A stretch of DNA of 64,000 bases from CAVXHV01 sp963761445 (GCA_963761445.1 CAVXHV010000005.1:4526001-4590000); one strand, 5' to 3'; shown: positions 48,451 through 57,484, counted from the first letter of the stretch. Notes: generated from the letters alone by a model not told the origin. Made by a program: numbers and translations.

Positions 48451-49799
48451 GCCAGGCGGAAGCGGGTTTGGCCGTCTGACCGGGTCCAGGAGAGCCGGCC
48501 GCCGTGATCGCAGGCGACTTGCCGCGCGAGCGCGAGGCCAAGCCCGACACCCTCGGGTTTGCCGGTGACAAACGCGTCGCAGAGCGTATCTGCGAGCTCA
48601 GGGGGTGGTCCGGGACCGTTATCGACCACGTCCAAAGCCACTTCATTCTCCTGGCGGTAAATCTCGAAGGCTACCGAGCCCCCTTGACCGGCCGCCTCGA
48701 TGGCGTTGAGAGCCAGATTGAGGATGGCGGCACGCAGGCTGGAGCGATCGGCCAGGACGTCGATCGATTCGAGTGCGTCATCGGGAGGCTGGGTGAAGCA
48801 CACGTTGGCGTGCTGGCACGACGGTCCGACCAGGAATGCAACATCGTCGAGCATCTGGCCCAGCTCACAGACCTCCGCAGGCTGTTGTTCGACCTGCCCG
48901 ATCGAGAGCAGTCCCCGGACTTGCTCCTCGGTGAGAGCGAGCTGCCGCAGAGCGACTGAGAGCGTCTGGTCGCCGGCGACATCGGGGTGGCGCTTTACGT
49001 GAAGCTGGACACTCAACCGCGCACCAGTCAGCGAGTTCCGGAGCTGATGTGCCAGCCCCGCCCCGAGCTGCGCGAGCAGCCTGGCGCGCTCGGAGTGGTG
49101 AATGGTTTGCTGCATCTCCTTGAGCTGTGCACTCATCCTGTTAACCGACAAAGTCAGATCCGCGACCTCGTCTCCTCTCGCTCCGGGGTCGACCTCGTGG
49201 AAATCTCCGTCGGCAATCCGCGCCACCTGGCGCTGGACCTGGCGAATTCGCCCGCTGATGTGGTTGGCAATCCAGCTCGTCACGAGCATCATTATCCCCA
49301 GAGAGGCAGCGCCGAGCAGGAGCGACGGCATCACCGCTTCCCACCGCGCCTGGTGCAAGCTCGTGCGAGGGTAGAGGACGAACAGCGAATCGGCCGGTGG
49401 GCCGTTCTGGGTCCGAACGGACATGGCGAAATAAGGCGTGCCGTCGAGAAGAACCGACGAGGCTTGCTGCAGGGAATCGACGTGTGCCGTTTGCGGCAAG
49501 TCTCGCAATGAAGCAGGTAGGCCCTCGAGTTGCTGGAGGCTGGAATGCAGCAGCTTTCCACCCGTGTCGCCGACGATGAAGTGCGCGCCCGAGAGGCCCC
49601 GCATCCGGTTGAGAACGCTCTCGGTGTACGGGAAATTCCCGTGGGTGAGCGTATCAGCGACGTCATTGATCCGACTGATGATCTCGCGCTCGGTGCGCCG
49701 GACCGCAAGCGTGGCCACCGTGACCGTAGCCGCCGTGACCGCGATCGCCTGGATGGTCAGGAGTGGAATCAAGATCTGGTTGCGGATTGACCAGCGCAT
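48342..49799 (-). CDS. Membrane sensor histidine kinase
   Basis: About 485 residues: TM1 (LIPLLTIQAIAVTAATVTVA), periplasmic sensor of about 115 residues, TM2 (AVMPSLLLGAASLGIMMLV), HAMP, H-box LGAGLAHQLRNSLTGARL, N-box AAILNLALNAIEAAG, G1 DVVDNGPGPP and G2 GVGLGLALARQVACDHGG. It autophosphorylates at the H-box histidine and should pass phosphate to the NtrC-type regulator just downstream. The last ~30 residues after LALPTCSGLA are encoded by an inserted palindromic repeat and are not part of the family. ATG 49799 is chosen over the TTG at 49811. Confidence 0.9.
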   Translation of the reverse strand: MRWSIRNQILIPLLTIQAIAVTAATVTVATLAVRRTEREIISRINDVADTLTHGNFPYTESVLNRMRGLSGAHFIVGDTGGKLLHSSLQQLEGLPASLRDLPQTAHVDSLQQASSVLLDGTPYFAMSVRTQNGPPADSLFVLYPRTSLHQARWEAVMPSLLLGAASLGIMMLVTSWIANHISGRIRQVQRQVARIADGDFHEVDPGARGDEVADLTLSVNRMSAQLKEMQQTIHHSERARLLAQLGAGLAHQLRNSLTGARLSVQLHVKRHPDVAGDQTLSVALRQLALTEEQVRGLLSIGQVEQQPAEVCELGQMLDDVAFLVGPSCQHANVCFTQPPDDALESIDVLADRSSLRAAILNLALNAIEAAGQGGSVAFEIYRQENEVALDVVDNGPGPPPELADTLCDAFVTGKPEGVGLGLALARQVACDHGGRLSWTRSDGQTRFRLALPTCSGLAKEADPIVALRSAKGFAPSHLQQALEGG

Positions 49800-49920
49800 T
49801 GGAAGCGGCAAATCGGGCGTTGAATGGGCGATGGCAAAGGGAGTTTCAAGGTCATCCGATTATACGCTTCGGAGCTCACGGGTGCCGGGGCAATACCGAA
49901 GCTGCCTCGCTGCACACCAC

Positions 49921-50164
49921 TCAGTTTCCGTGCTTATCCCCATTCTCTGCGAAATTATACTTCCACCACGCGGGGTCGCGGAGGCGGCGGAACGTGTTTG
50001 TGCCGCAGTGGATCTCGCCACCCGCAGTGTGGTGTGCATTCCAAGAATCGATGAAAACCACTCGCACGTCGCAACCGGAGGGACGGTGCCGTCTCCTCAA
50101 CGGGGCGCGATACTATGGTCAGCAGTGCGATCAAGCTCAGGCAGAGCGAAATCAGGCTGGCCAT
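49921..50164 (-). pseudogene. Peptidylarginine deiminase-like C-terminal remnant
   Basis: From about 50076 down, one frame reads GCDVRVVFIDSWNAHHTAGG, EIHCGTNTFRRL and RDPAWWKYNF, ending at TGA 49921. FIDxWxxxH...GEIHCGTN, followed by a WW pair, is the catalytic C-terminus of the PAD family, including the active-site Cys in HCGTN. Upstream, another frame starts at ATG 50164 with a signal-peptide-like MASLISLCLSLIALLTIVSR. The large N-terminal and middle PAD domains (about 300 or more residues) are absent, so this is a deletion remnant. An intact PAD would convert peptidyl-arginine to citrulline. Confidence 0.65.
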
Positions 50165-50499
50165 CAGCGGCGCTCCTCGACTGGAGGCTCAGTCTCTGCC
50201 GAAAGTGTGCGCGATGACAATTCACACTTTAGATGAAGTTTGAGCGTTGCACCACGTTGTGGGGTATTTGGACGAGTTGCGGCCAGCGCTTGGTCAAAAC
50301 GTGCCGGCTGCGAGCGGAAGTACGGTGTCAACCAGCCAGTGATTCGCCAGTGCCGCCGAATAGATTCTCCGCATCCAACGTCAGTTACATCCAGCACGCG
50401 TAAGTGCGGCAGAACGATGCTCCCCGTTGCCTCGATGCCGACGCGCCTCGCTGGCCAATCGCTGTGAACTCACTCGCTCGTCAAGAAAGGTCGCTCTCG
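50165..50499. other. Region upstream of the first large array gene
   Basis: I see no gene. It should contain the promoter of the array's first gene; the only clear signal is the ribosome site AAAGG at 50486-50490. Confidence 0.4.
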
Positions 50500-52191
50500 A
50501 TGCCTCAATCGCTCCGTTGGATCACCTCTTTTTGCGCGGGAAGCTTGATCGCCCTGCTTCCGCTGTCGGTCCTTGCCCAGGATGACGACACGAGCGATCT
50601 TCCACGGGCGAAAGCTGTTCCGGCTCAAAACAAGGTGACCAGGGGACGTGCCAAGACGAATAAGTCGACCGTCAAAGAAGATCCCTACGCTCCCGAGATC
50701 AACCTGCTGACTGCGATGCGCGACGGTCTCGTCACGGTGGAAGCCGAGGGCCGAGGTGATGGACGTATGACTCTGGCCGTCACCAATAACACGCGGCGGC
50801 AATTGCGCGTGGTGCTGCCGCCTGGCATCATTGCCCAGGGTGCCACCGGCCAGTTCGGTGGCATGGGTGGTATGGGTGGTGGTATGGGCGGTGGTGGTAT
50901 GGGCGGTGGTGGTATGGGCGGTGGCGGCATGGGCGGTGGTATGGGCGGTGGTATGGGCGGTGGTATGGGCGGTGGCGGCGGCATGATGGGTGGTATGGGT
51001 GGTATGGGTCGTACTTCTGGTACGATGCCTGCGACGATGGGGATGATGATGCTGGCCCGAATCATCATGTACTTCTGCGGCGACCCCGATAGCTGGGACA
51101 TGCGCAGCTTGATGATCGGTATGATGGGTGGTATGGGCGGCGGTGGCATGATGGGCGGCGGCATGGGCGGCATGGGCGGCGGCGGCATGATGGGTGGAGG
51201 CATGGGCGGTGGCGGCATGCGGTCGGTGCCTGCGACTCTGCTTCCCTCGGCTCTGCTGAATCCGAATCAGAGGCGGGAGTTGCCCACTCGGCTGGTGAGC
51301 ATCACCGCGCCTGACCGGGAGCACGGTCTGCGTCTTCCCGAGAAGGGTGAGCCGATGCGGATCGTGGGAGATATTTCGCAAGTGAACGACGACGCGCGGG
51401 TGCAGAAAGCGCTGCGGCGGCTGGCGGCAGATAAGGCGCCGACGTCATTGTCACAGTTGGTGATGTGGAACCTGGCGGCCGGTCTGGAGTGGAGCACGAT
51501 CGGTCAGCTTTCGCAGGATTGGTCGAATCGGCATGAGCTGGCGCTGGCCCGGGAATTTGTCAATCGGCTGGACAGTCTACCGGTTGGTGAGAGCGGGCGG
51601 CTTTTCCTGGAGATCTCGGGGTCGGATGAAACGAGCCAGGCGGCTGCGACCGAATTGACCAAGGCGGTGCAAGGCAAATACATCTTGGGCTTGGTCGCCG
51701 AGTCTAAAGAAGCGTTGGCGGCTCGTCCCGAGGCACCGGCGATTGCTTGCCGGGTGAAGCTGAAGGATGGCGAAGCGTCGGTTCAGGTGCTGGGGAGTGA
51801 CGCGGCAGCTTCCAACTGGGTGCCGTTCGGCAAGTTCAATCTTCCGCTTCAGCACGGTCAAGGCAAATTCGACGCAACACGGTTCGCGGACAGTTTGGCC
51901 GAGGGGGTGCTGAACCGGCTGGTACGGGCACAGGTTATCAAGGGAGCGACGACCCGCGAGAGAGGTAAGCTTGTCTACCAGATCCGGATCGAGAATTACT
52001 CCCCGATGATTCTGAACGGCCTGGCGCTTCTGGGTACAGGTAGCCCGGAGGAAGAGAAGCCAAAAGTGCTGACAGGCATCTGCGTTTCGCCGCGGAGAAG
52101 CCTGACGATCCCGGCCAACGAGGAAGTCGTCAAGGAGTTAGGCCTCAAGAAGGGGATCAAGCTGACCGCTCTTGACCTGAGCGGGCTGTGA
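50500..52191 (+). CDS. Gly/Met-rich secreted paralogue L1 (unknown function)
   Basis: 563 residues. Signal peptide to about VLAQDD; a Lys/Arg-rich mature N-terminus; a conserved short domain (EINLLTAMRDGLVTVEAEGR and LRVVLPPGIIAQGATGQFGG); Gly/Met block 1 (50858-51003); the near-invariant RTSGTMPATMGMMML and YFCGDPDSWDMRSLMIGMM; block 2 (51118-51222); then a conserved 320-residue C-terminal domain (RSVPATLLPSALLNPNQRRE, RLVSITAPD, LSQLVMWNLAAGLEWSTI, ending LKLTALDLSGL-like). The start has AAAGG nine bases upstream, identical in all four paralogues. First gene of the array and the most diverged copy together with L4. No enzyme motif seen; the tract may bind metal through Met, which is speculation. 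Confidence 0.85.
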   Translation: MPQSLRWITSFCAGSLIALLPLSVLAQDDDTSDLPRAKAVPAQNKVTRGRAKTNKSTVKEDPYAPEINLLTAMRDGLVTVEAEGRGDGRMTLAVTNNTRRQLRVVLPPGIIAQGATGQFGGMGGMGGGMGGGGMGGGGMGGGGMGGGMGGGMGGGMGGGGGMMGGMGGMGRTSGTMPATMGMMMLARIIMYFCGDPDSWDMRSLMIGMMGGMGGGGMMGGGMGGMGGGGMMGGGMGGGGMRSVPATLLPSALLNPNQRRELPTRLVSITAPDREHGLRLPEKGEPMRIVGDISQVNDDARVQKALRRLAADKAPTSLSQLVMWNLAAGLEWSTIGQLSQDWSNRHELALAREFVNRLDSLPVGESGRLFLEISGSDETSQAAATELTKAVQGKYILGLVAESKEALAARPEAPAIACRVKLKDGEASVQVLGSDAAASNWVPFGKFNLPLQHGQGKFDATRFADSLAEGVLNRLVRAQVIKGATTRERGKLVYQIRIENYSPMILNGLALLGTGSPEEEKPKVLTGICVSPRRSLTIPANEEVVKELGLKKGIKLTALDLSGL

Positions 52192-52295
52192 TTCTGATGG
52201 TGTTGCAAAGAGGCCACCCAACGCGACTCGTATCTTTTGTAGGAGAGTGATCGGCTGGCTGTCTTTCGGAACAGGTAGGTCGAACGTGATTCAGG

Positions 52296-52328
52296 CCGAC
52301 CTGCGCGAGCGAGGCTCGCGCAGGTCGG
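52296..52328. terminator. Hairpin after L1
   Basis: 15-bp perfect stem CCGACCTGCGCGAGC / GCTCGCGCAGGTCGG with a 3-base loop, 105 bases after the L1 stop. No T-run follows, so it is a hairpin terminator candidate only. Confidence 0.5.
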
Positions 52329-52370
52329 TGATTTGCGTCCGGGCTTGATCGGTTCATAAGGGTGTTTCCG

Positions 52371-52796
52371 ATGTTCGCCGTTCCCTCGGCGCTCCTGGTC
52401 TTGGCGATGGGCTTATTGAATTCGCCCGTTGCTGTTCCCGTCTCTTTCGCCGGCTGTCCCCGCGCAGCCGATGAGGTTGTCGAGCGCTGGCAGCTCGATT
52501 CATGGAGTGGGACGCACTTTCGCGGAGCGAAAGGCAACTTTGGTGAGATTGTCGAGCAGTGCCAGCTCGATTCATGGAGTGCCGAAACAACCCTTGACTC
52601 GATTGCTGGCAATTCCGCGTTTTCGCAGGTTGGCAGCCGGAAGGGACGCCTGAAGGCCGCCCTGGAGGAGTCCGACCGCGACTTCGAAGAAGAGATCGAC
52701 CTGGGTCCCGTCCGCGTTCCAGATCGGCACGGTTCGTCACCGTCAAATCACTTCGCGACTCCTGTCATTTTGACAACCTGCCGGCTCCGCTGTTGA
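52371..52796 (+). CDS. Small secreted protein S1 with internal repeat insertion
   Basis: 141 residues. Signal peptide MFAVPSALLVLAMGLLNSPV matches S2 and S3 (MFAIRP..., GLL). The C-terminal part ALEESDRDFEEEIDLGPVRV, ending RLRC, matches their VLGETDHDLREEADLGP...SPLRC. Between them is an in-frame insert: two copies of a GTCGAGC..CAGCTCGATTCATGG unit around the palindrome CTTTCGCGGAGCGAAAGG (52487-52590), encoding VERWQLDSWSGTHFRGAKGN-like residues. S1 is therefore longer than its 116-residue relatives. ATG 52371 has AAGGG upstream. Confidence 0.6.
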   Translation: MFAVPSALLVLAMGLLNSPVAVPVSFAGCPRAADEVVERWQLDSWSGTHFRGAKGNFGEIVEQCQLDSWSAETTLDSIAGNSAFSQVGSRKGRLKAALEESDRDFEEEIDLGPVRVPDRHGSSPSNHFATPVILTTCRLRC

Positions 52797-53064
52797 AGGC
52801 GGCGCCGCTTCTTTCGGCGACCATCGCATCGCTGGCGCCACGCCAGGCGGTTGCCGTGGCTCGCACGACTGTGCTCACTCGCGGCCGTTGACTCGCTCCC
52901 TTCGAGGCGTGCCAGCGGCACGAGGTCGTTGCAACCTCCGATGGTGAGTTCGACCACATCGTGACGGCTCGCCTCGTGTTATCCCGGCTGAACAGTGATA
53001 TGCGCGCACGTTTACTCGCTATCCATGATCGATTCATCGCTCTACGAATGAAAGGTATCAACCG

Positions 53065-54720
53065 ATGAGTCAATTGCTTCGCACTCTCGTCGCGGTCAAT
53101 TTGATGGTGTGTCTCCCGCTTGCTCACGCTGCACGCGGTGATGACAAGGACAAGTCAACAACGAACGCCCGCTCGAGTCGGTCCAAGATCAAAGGTTCTC
53201 AGCAAAAGGCTGAGCAGCCGATACTAGAGGTCAACCTGCTGGACGCGGCGCGCGATGGTCAAGTGACGATCAGCGCTGAAGGCACAGGCGATGGTCGGAT
53301 GACGCTTTCATTGACGAATAACACCGGGCGCCGGCTGCGAGTGGTGCTGCCGCCGGGCATCATCGCCCAAGGGGCCACGGGCCAATTCGGCGGCATGGGT
53401 GGCATGGGCGGCGGCATGGGAGGCATGGGCGGTGGAATGGGCGGTGGCATGGGTGGAATGGGCGGTGGCATGGGCGGTATGATGGGCGGAGGCATGGGCG
53501 GAGGCAGAGGCGGCATGATGGGTGGCATGGGAGGTATGGGTCGCACCTCCGGTACGATGCCGGCGACGATGGGCATGATGATGCTGTCCCGAATCATCAT
53601 GTACTTCTGCGGCGACCCTGATAGCTGGGACATGCGCAGCCTGATGATTGGCATGATGGGTGGCATGGGCATGATGGGCGGTGGCATGGGCGGTATGGGC
53701 GGTGGCATGGGCGGAGGTGGGATGATGGGTGGCATGGGCGGCGGGATGCGTTCTGTGCCTGCCACGATGCTTCCGTCTGCGGAGTTGAACCCGAAGCAGA
53801 CGAGGCACTTGCCGACGCGGTTGGTGAGTATCACTGCACCCGATCCGGAGCACGGATTGTGTCTTCCCGAGAAGGGTGAGCCGATGCGGATCGTGGGAGA
53901 TATTTCGCAGGTGAACGACGACGCGCGGGTGCAGAAAGCGCTGCGGCGGTTGGCGGCGGAGAAGGCGCCGACGTCGCTGTCGCAGTTGGTGATGTGGAAC
54001 CTGGCGGCGGGTCTGGAGTGGAGCACGATTGCTCAGCTTTCGCAGGGTTGGTCGAATCGGCATGAGCTGGCGCTGGCCCGGGAATTTGTGAATCGGCTGG
54101 ACACGCTGCGGGAAGGGGAGAGTGGGCGGCTGTTGATCGAAGTGGTGTCGTCGGATGAGGCGACGCGGGGGTTCGCGGATGAGCTGAAGAAATTGCTGGG
54201 AGGAAAGTTTGTGCTGGGCTTGATTGCCGAGGTGTCTGACAAACTCGGGGCGCGTCCCGAGGGGCCGGCGATTGCTTGCCGGGTGAGACTGAAGGCTGGC
54301 GAAGCGTCGGTTCAGGTGCTGGGGAGTGACGCGGCGGGATCCAGTTGGGTACCGTTCGGCAAGTTCAGTCTTCCGCTGGATCAGGGCCGGGAGAGCATCG
54401 AGGCAAGTCGATTTAGCGACGGTTTGGCGGAGGGGGTGCTGAATCGCCTGGTACGGGCTCAGGTCATCAAGGGTGCAACGACGCGGGAGAGAGGCAAGCT
54501 GGTGTACCAGATCCGGATTGAGAATGCCTCGCCGATGATTCTCAACGGACTGTCGCTGGTGGGAACGGACAGCCCCGCGAGCGAGACGCCCAAGTTTCTG
54601 ACGGGCATATGCGTCTCGCCGCGGCGGAGCCTGACGATTCCGGCTGACGAGCAAGTCGTCAAGGCGCTGGGACTGAAGAAGGGAATCAAGCTGACGGCCC
54701 TCGACCTGAGCGGACTGTAA
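53065..54720 (+). CDS. Gly/Met-rich secreted paralogue L2 (unknown function)
   Basis: 551 residues, same plan as L1: signal peptide (LMVCLPLAHAARG), Lys-rich segment, Gly/Met block 1 (53392-53535), YFCGDPDSWDMRSLMIGMM, block 2 (53647-53750) and conserved C-terminal domain. From about residue 13 onward it is almost identical to L3 at DNA level, apart from the Gly/Met block 1, while the first 12 residues and the upstream DNA differ. This points to gene conversion or very recent duplication. AAAGG-9-ATG site conserved. Confidence 0.85.
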   Translation: MSQLLRTLVAVNLMVCLPLAHAARGDDKDKSTTNARSSRSKIKGSQQKAEQPILEVNLLDAARDGQVTISAEGTGDGRMTLSLTNNTGRRLRVVLPPGIIAQGATGQFGGMGGMGGGMGGMGGGMGGGMGGMGGGMGGMMGGGMGGGRGGMMGGMGGMGRTSGTMPATMGMMMLSRIIMYFCGDPDSWDMRSLMIGMMGGMGMMGGGMGGMGGGMGGGGMMGGMGGGMRSVPATMLPSAELNPKQTRHLPTRLVSITAPDPEHGLCLPEKGEPMRIVGDISQVNDDARVQKALRRLAAEKAPTSLSQLVMWNLAAGLEWSTIAQLSQGWSNRHELALAREFVNRLDTLREGESGRLLIEVVSSDEATRGFADELKKLLGGKFVLGLIAEVSDKLGARPEGPAIACRVRLKAGEASVQVLGSDAAGSSWVPFGKFSLPLDQGRESIEASRFSDGLAEGVLNRLVRAQVIKGATTRERGKLVYQIRIENASPMILNGLSLVGTDSPASETPKFLTGICVSPRRSLTIPADEQVVKALGLKKGIKLTALDLSGL

Positions 54721-54791
54721 TGCGCGGTTATCGGCACCGCCATCGTGTTCCCGGACTCCGGGAATGGCCGCTTTGACGCCAATTCTGACCA

Positions 54792-54818
54792 GCCCGGGCG
54801 AGAACGGCTCGCCCGGGC
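54792..54818. terminator. Hairpin after L2
   Basis: 11-bp perfect stem GCCCGGGCGAG / CTCGCCCGGGC with 5-base loop, 72 bases after the L2 stop. No T-run. Confidence 0.5.
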
Positions 54819-54850
54819 AATTCATACCAATTCGCATTCGGCCGCCGGCG

Positions 54851-54928
54851 TTTGTTAAAAAATCCATACGCATCTGGTATTTCATGGCCGGTCGCAGGGG
54901 CAAAATCGCATGGTAAAGTATCTGAAGG
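54851..54928 (+). promoter_or_regulatory. Conserved upstream block of S2
   Basis: A block of about 78 bases (TTTTGT..AATCC..GGTATTT.ATGGCCGG..GCA.....ATCGCATG.TAA..TATCTGAAG) is shared with 57485-57561, and both end about 108 bases before the start of their small gene. A TAAAGT/TAAGAT hexamer near the end could be a -10 box. Promoter or leader is inferred from position and conservation. Confidence 0.5.
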
Positions 54929-55035
54929 GGCCTTGTTCGAGCAGCCGGCGCAAGATAGGCTGTTCCTTGAACTGCGTTTGCGATCACGCTGGTACGACGT
55001 TGGATTCGTCGATTTGCCTCAAATGAGGAAGCGCG

Positions 55036-55386
55036 ATGTTTGCCATCCGCCCGGCGATCGTGGTGATCTTGTTCGGTCTCTGCCATTCGCCATTGGCATC
55101 CGCCACCGAATCGACCGGATCTCCGCCTAACGACGCGGTTTTCGCTTCGGCCCGGCTTGGTTCGTCGATCGCCTGCCCGGTCGGATTGGCGTTTTCTCGC
55201 TCGCCAGGTCTGGCTCGTTTCACGCCGTGGAGAGCCCGACCGAAGATCGTTCTGGCAGAGACGAACCACCATTTCCGCGACGAGAGCGACTCAGGCCCCT
55301 CACTTGCCCTCGGCACGCTCTGCTCGCCCACGTGGATCGCTGCCACCACGCCACGCGCTCCCACCGTGTCGCCGCTTCGTTGTTGA
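55036..55386 (+). CDS. Small secreted protein S2
   Basis: 116 residues, exactly the length of S3. Signal peptide MFAIRPAIVVILFGLCHSPL. Shared residues with S3: VFA, RF.PW.ARPKIVL.ET and the end SPLRC. DNA differences from S3 fall often at third codon positions (for example in MFAIRP), which argues for a real, selected coding frame. AGGAAG precedes the ATG. Lies 315 bases after L2 and 315 before L3. A single conserved C-terminal Cys and no known domain; partner of the adjacent large paralogue by context. Confidence 0.62.
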   Translation: MFAIRPAIVVILFGLCHSPLASATESTGSPPNDAVFASARLGSSIACPVGLAFSRSPGLARFTPWRARPKIVLAETNHHFRDESDSGPSLALGTLCSPTWIAATTPRAPTVSPLRC

Positions 55387-55701
55387 AGCCGCGCTTCCTG
55401 GTTGCGATATCCGCCTCCTATGCCGTAGTCGTTCCATGCGGCTCACCGGATGAGGCGGCGCTCCGTCGCGACATTCACCGGCTTCTTTTGGGCTCGCTTG
55501 CCCGCGCTCCGGTAGCGCAACGCTGCCCAAACTGTAGCCGCGATCCGGCCTACACGATGCTTTCCCCCGCCGGCGGAACGGCGCCGGGCTTCGAATAACT
55601 AAGAAAATAACTTTCTTGTGGATGTGTGGCGTCTGATTGCGCCGCTTGCCTTTATTGATTTCTTCCACGATAGGTTTCTTTCATACGAAAGGTTCGATTC
55701 G

Positions 55702-57351
55702 ATGAATCACACCATTCGCGCAATCGCCGCGGCTGGCTTGATGGTGTGTCTCCCGCTTGCTCACGCTGCACGCGGTGATGACAAGGACAAGTCAACAACG
55801 AACGCCCGCTCGAGTCGGTCCAAGATCAAAGGTTCTCAGCAAAAGGCTGAGCAGCCGATACTAGAGGTCAACCTGCTGGACGCGGCGCGCGATGGTCAAG
55901 TGACGATCAGCGCTGAAGGCACAGGCGATGGTCGAATGACGCTTTCATTGACGAATAACACCGGGCGCCGACTGCGAGTGGTGCTGCCGCCGGGCATCAT
56001 CGCCCAAGGGGCCACGGGCCAATTCGGCGGCATGGGAGGCATGGGCGGTGGCATGGGCGGAGGTATGGGCGGCGGCATGGGCGGAGGTATGGGCGGAGGT
56101 ATGGGTGGCGGCATGGGCGGAGGCATGGGCGGAGGCAGAGGCGGCATGATGGGTGGCATGGGAGGTATGGGTCGCACCTCCGGTACGATGCCGGCGACGA
56201 TGGGCATGATGATGCTGTCCCGAATCATCATGTACTTCTGCGGCGACCCTGATAGCTGGGACATGCGCAGCCTGATGATTGGCATGATGGGTGGCATGGG
56301 CATGATGGGCGGTGGCATGGGCGGTATGGGCGGTGGCATGGGCGGAGGTGGGATGATGGGTGGCATGGGCGGCGGGATGCGTTCTGTGCCTGCCACGATG
56401 CTTCCGTCTGCGGAGTTGAACCCGAAGCAGACGAGGCACTTGCCGACGCGGTTGGTGAGTATCACTGCACCCGATCCGGAGCACGGATTGTGTCTTCCCG
56501 AGAAGGGTGAGCCGATGCGGATCGTGGGAGATATTTCGCAGGTGAACGACGACGCGCGGGTGCAGAAAGCGCTGCGGCGGTTGGCGGCGGAGAAGGCGCC
56601 GACGTCGCTGTCGCAGTTGGTGATGTGGAACCTGGCGGCGGGTCTGGAGTGGAGCACGATTGCTCAGCTTTCGCAGGGTTGGTCGAATCGGCATGAGCTG
56701 GCGCTGGCCCGGGAATTTGTGAATCGGCTGGACACGCTGCGGGAAGGGGAGAGTGGGCGGCTGTTGATCGAAGTGGTGTCGTCGGATGAGGCGACGCGGG
56801 GGTTCGCGGATGAGCTGAAGAAATTGCTGGGAGGAAAGTTTGTGCTGGGCTTGATTGCCGAGGTGTCTGACAAACTCGGGGCGCGTCCCGAGGGGCCGGC
56901 GATTGCTTGCCGGGTGAGACTGAAGGCTGGCGAAGCGTCGGTTCAGGTGCTGGGGAGTGACGCGGCGGGATCCAGTTGGGTACCGTTCGGCAAGTTCAGT
57001 CTTCCGCTGGATCAGGGGCGGGAGAGCATCGAGGCAAGTCGATTTAGCGATGGTTTGGCGGAGGGGGTGCTGAATCGCTTGGTACGGGCTCAGGTTATCA
57101 AGGGTGCAACGACGCGGGAGAGAGGCAAGCTGGTGTACCAGATCCGGATTGAGAATGCCTCGCCGATGATTCTCAACGGACTGTCGCTGGTGGGAACGGA
57201 CAGCCCCGCGAGCGAGACGCCCAAGTTTCTGACGGGCATATGCGTCTCGCCGCGGCGGAGCCTGACGATTCCGGCTGACGAGCAAGTCGTCAAGGCGCTG
57301 GGACTGAAGAAGGGAATCAAGCTGACGGCCCTCGACCTGAGCGGGCTATAA
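55702..57351 (+). CDS. Gly/Met-rich secreted paralogue L3 (unknown function)
   Basis: 549 residues. N-terminus MNHTIRAIAAAGLMVCLPLA differs from L2 only in its first dozen residues and then becomes nearly identical, except that Gly/Met block 1 (56029-56172) has a different number and order of GGM units. C-terminal domain as in L1 and L2. AAAGG-9-ATG site conserved. The start at 55702 is favoured over the longer open frame from 55618, which lacks a site and signal peptide. Confidence 0.85.
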   Translation: MNHTIRAIAAAGLMVCLPLAHAARGDDKDKSTTNARSSRSKIKGSQQKAEQPILEVNLLDAARDGQVTISAEGTGDGRMTLSLTNNTGRRLRVVLPPGIIAQGATGQFGGMGGMGGGMGGGMGGGMGGGMGGGMGGGMGGGMGGGRGGMMGGMGGMGRTSGTMPATMGMMMLSRIIMYFCGDPDSWDMRSLMIGMMGGMGMMGGGMGGMGGGMGGGGMMGGMGGGMRSVPATMLPSAELNPKQTRHLPTRLVSITAPDPEHGLCLPEKGEPMRIVGDISQVNDDARVQKALRRLAAEKAPTSLSQLVMWNLAAGLEWSTIAQLSQGWSNRHELALAREFVNRLDTLREGESGRLLIEVVSSDEATRGFADELKKLLGGKFVLGLIAEVSDKLGARPEGPAIACRVRLKAGEASVQVLGSDAAGSSWVPFGKFSLPLDQGRESIEASRFSDGLAEGVLNRLVRAQVIKGATTRERGKLVYQIRIENASPMILNGLSLVGTDSPASETPKFLTGICVSPRRSLTIPADEQVVKALGLKKGIKLTALDLSGL

Positions 57352-57426
57352 TCTTGCGGCGTGCACTAGATTCGCAGTGTCCCCAGACGCTGGGAATGAC
57401 GAGTGGAACTCAATGATTTTGACCGA

Positions 57427-57451
57427 CCCCGGCGAGGGCCACCCGCCGGGG
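57427..57451. terminator. Hairpin after L3
   Basis: 8-bp perfect stem CCCCGGCG / CGCCGGGG with 9-base loop, 76 bases after the L3 stop, at the position equivalent to the hairpin after L2. Confidence 0.45.
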
Positions 57452-57484
57452 ATGCTCACTCGATTTCGGCTCCTGCTACCAGCT

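Noticed and set aside
50858..51222. Possible CRISPR-like array from regular GGM repeats
   Set aside because: Units are short, coding and contiguous with no unique spacers.
53308..55272. Long His/Pro-rich minus-strand frames opposite L1-L4
   Set aside because: They are the complement of the GGM codon repeats and of strongly conserved plus-strand genes; no ribosome sites.
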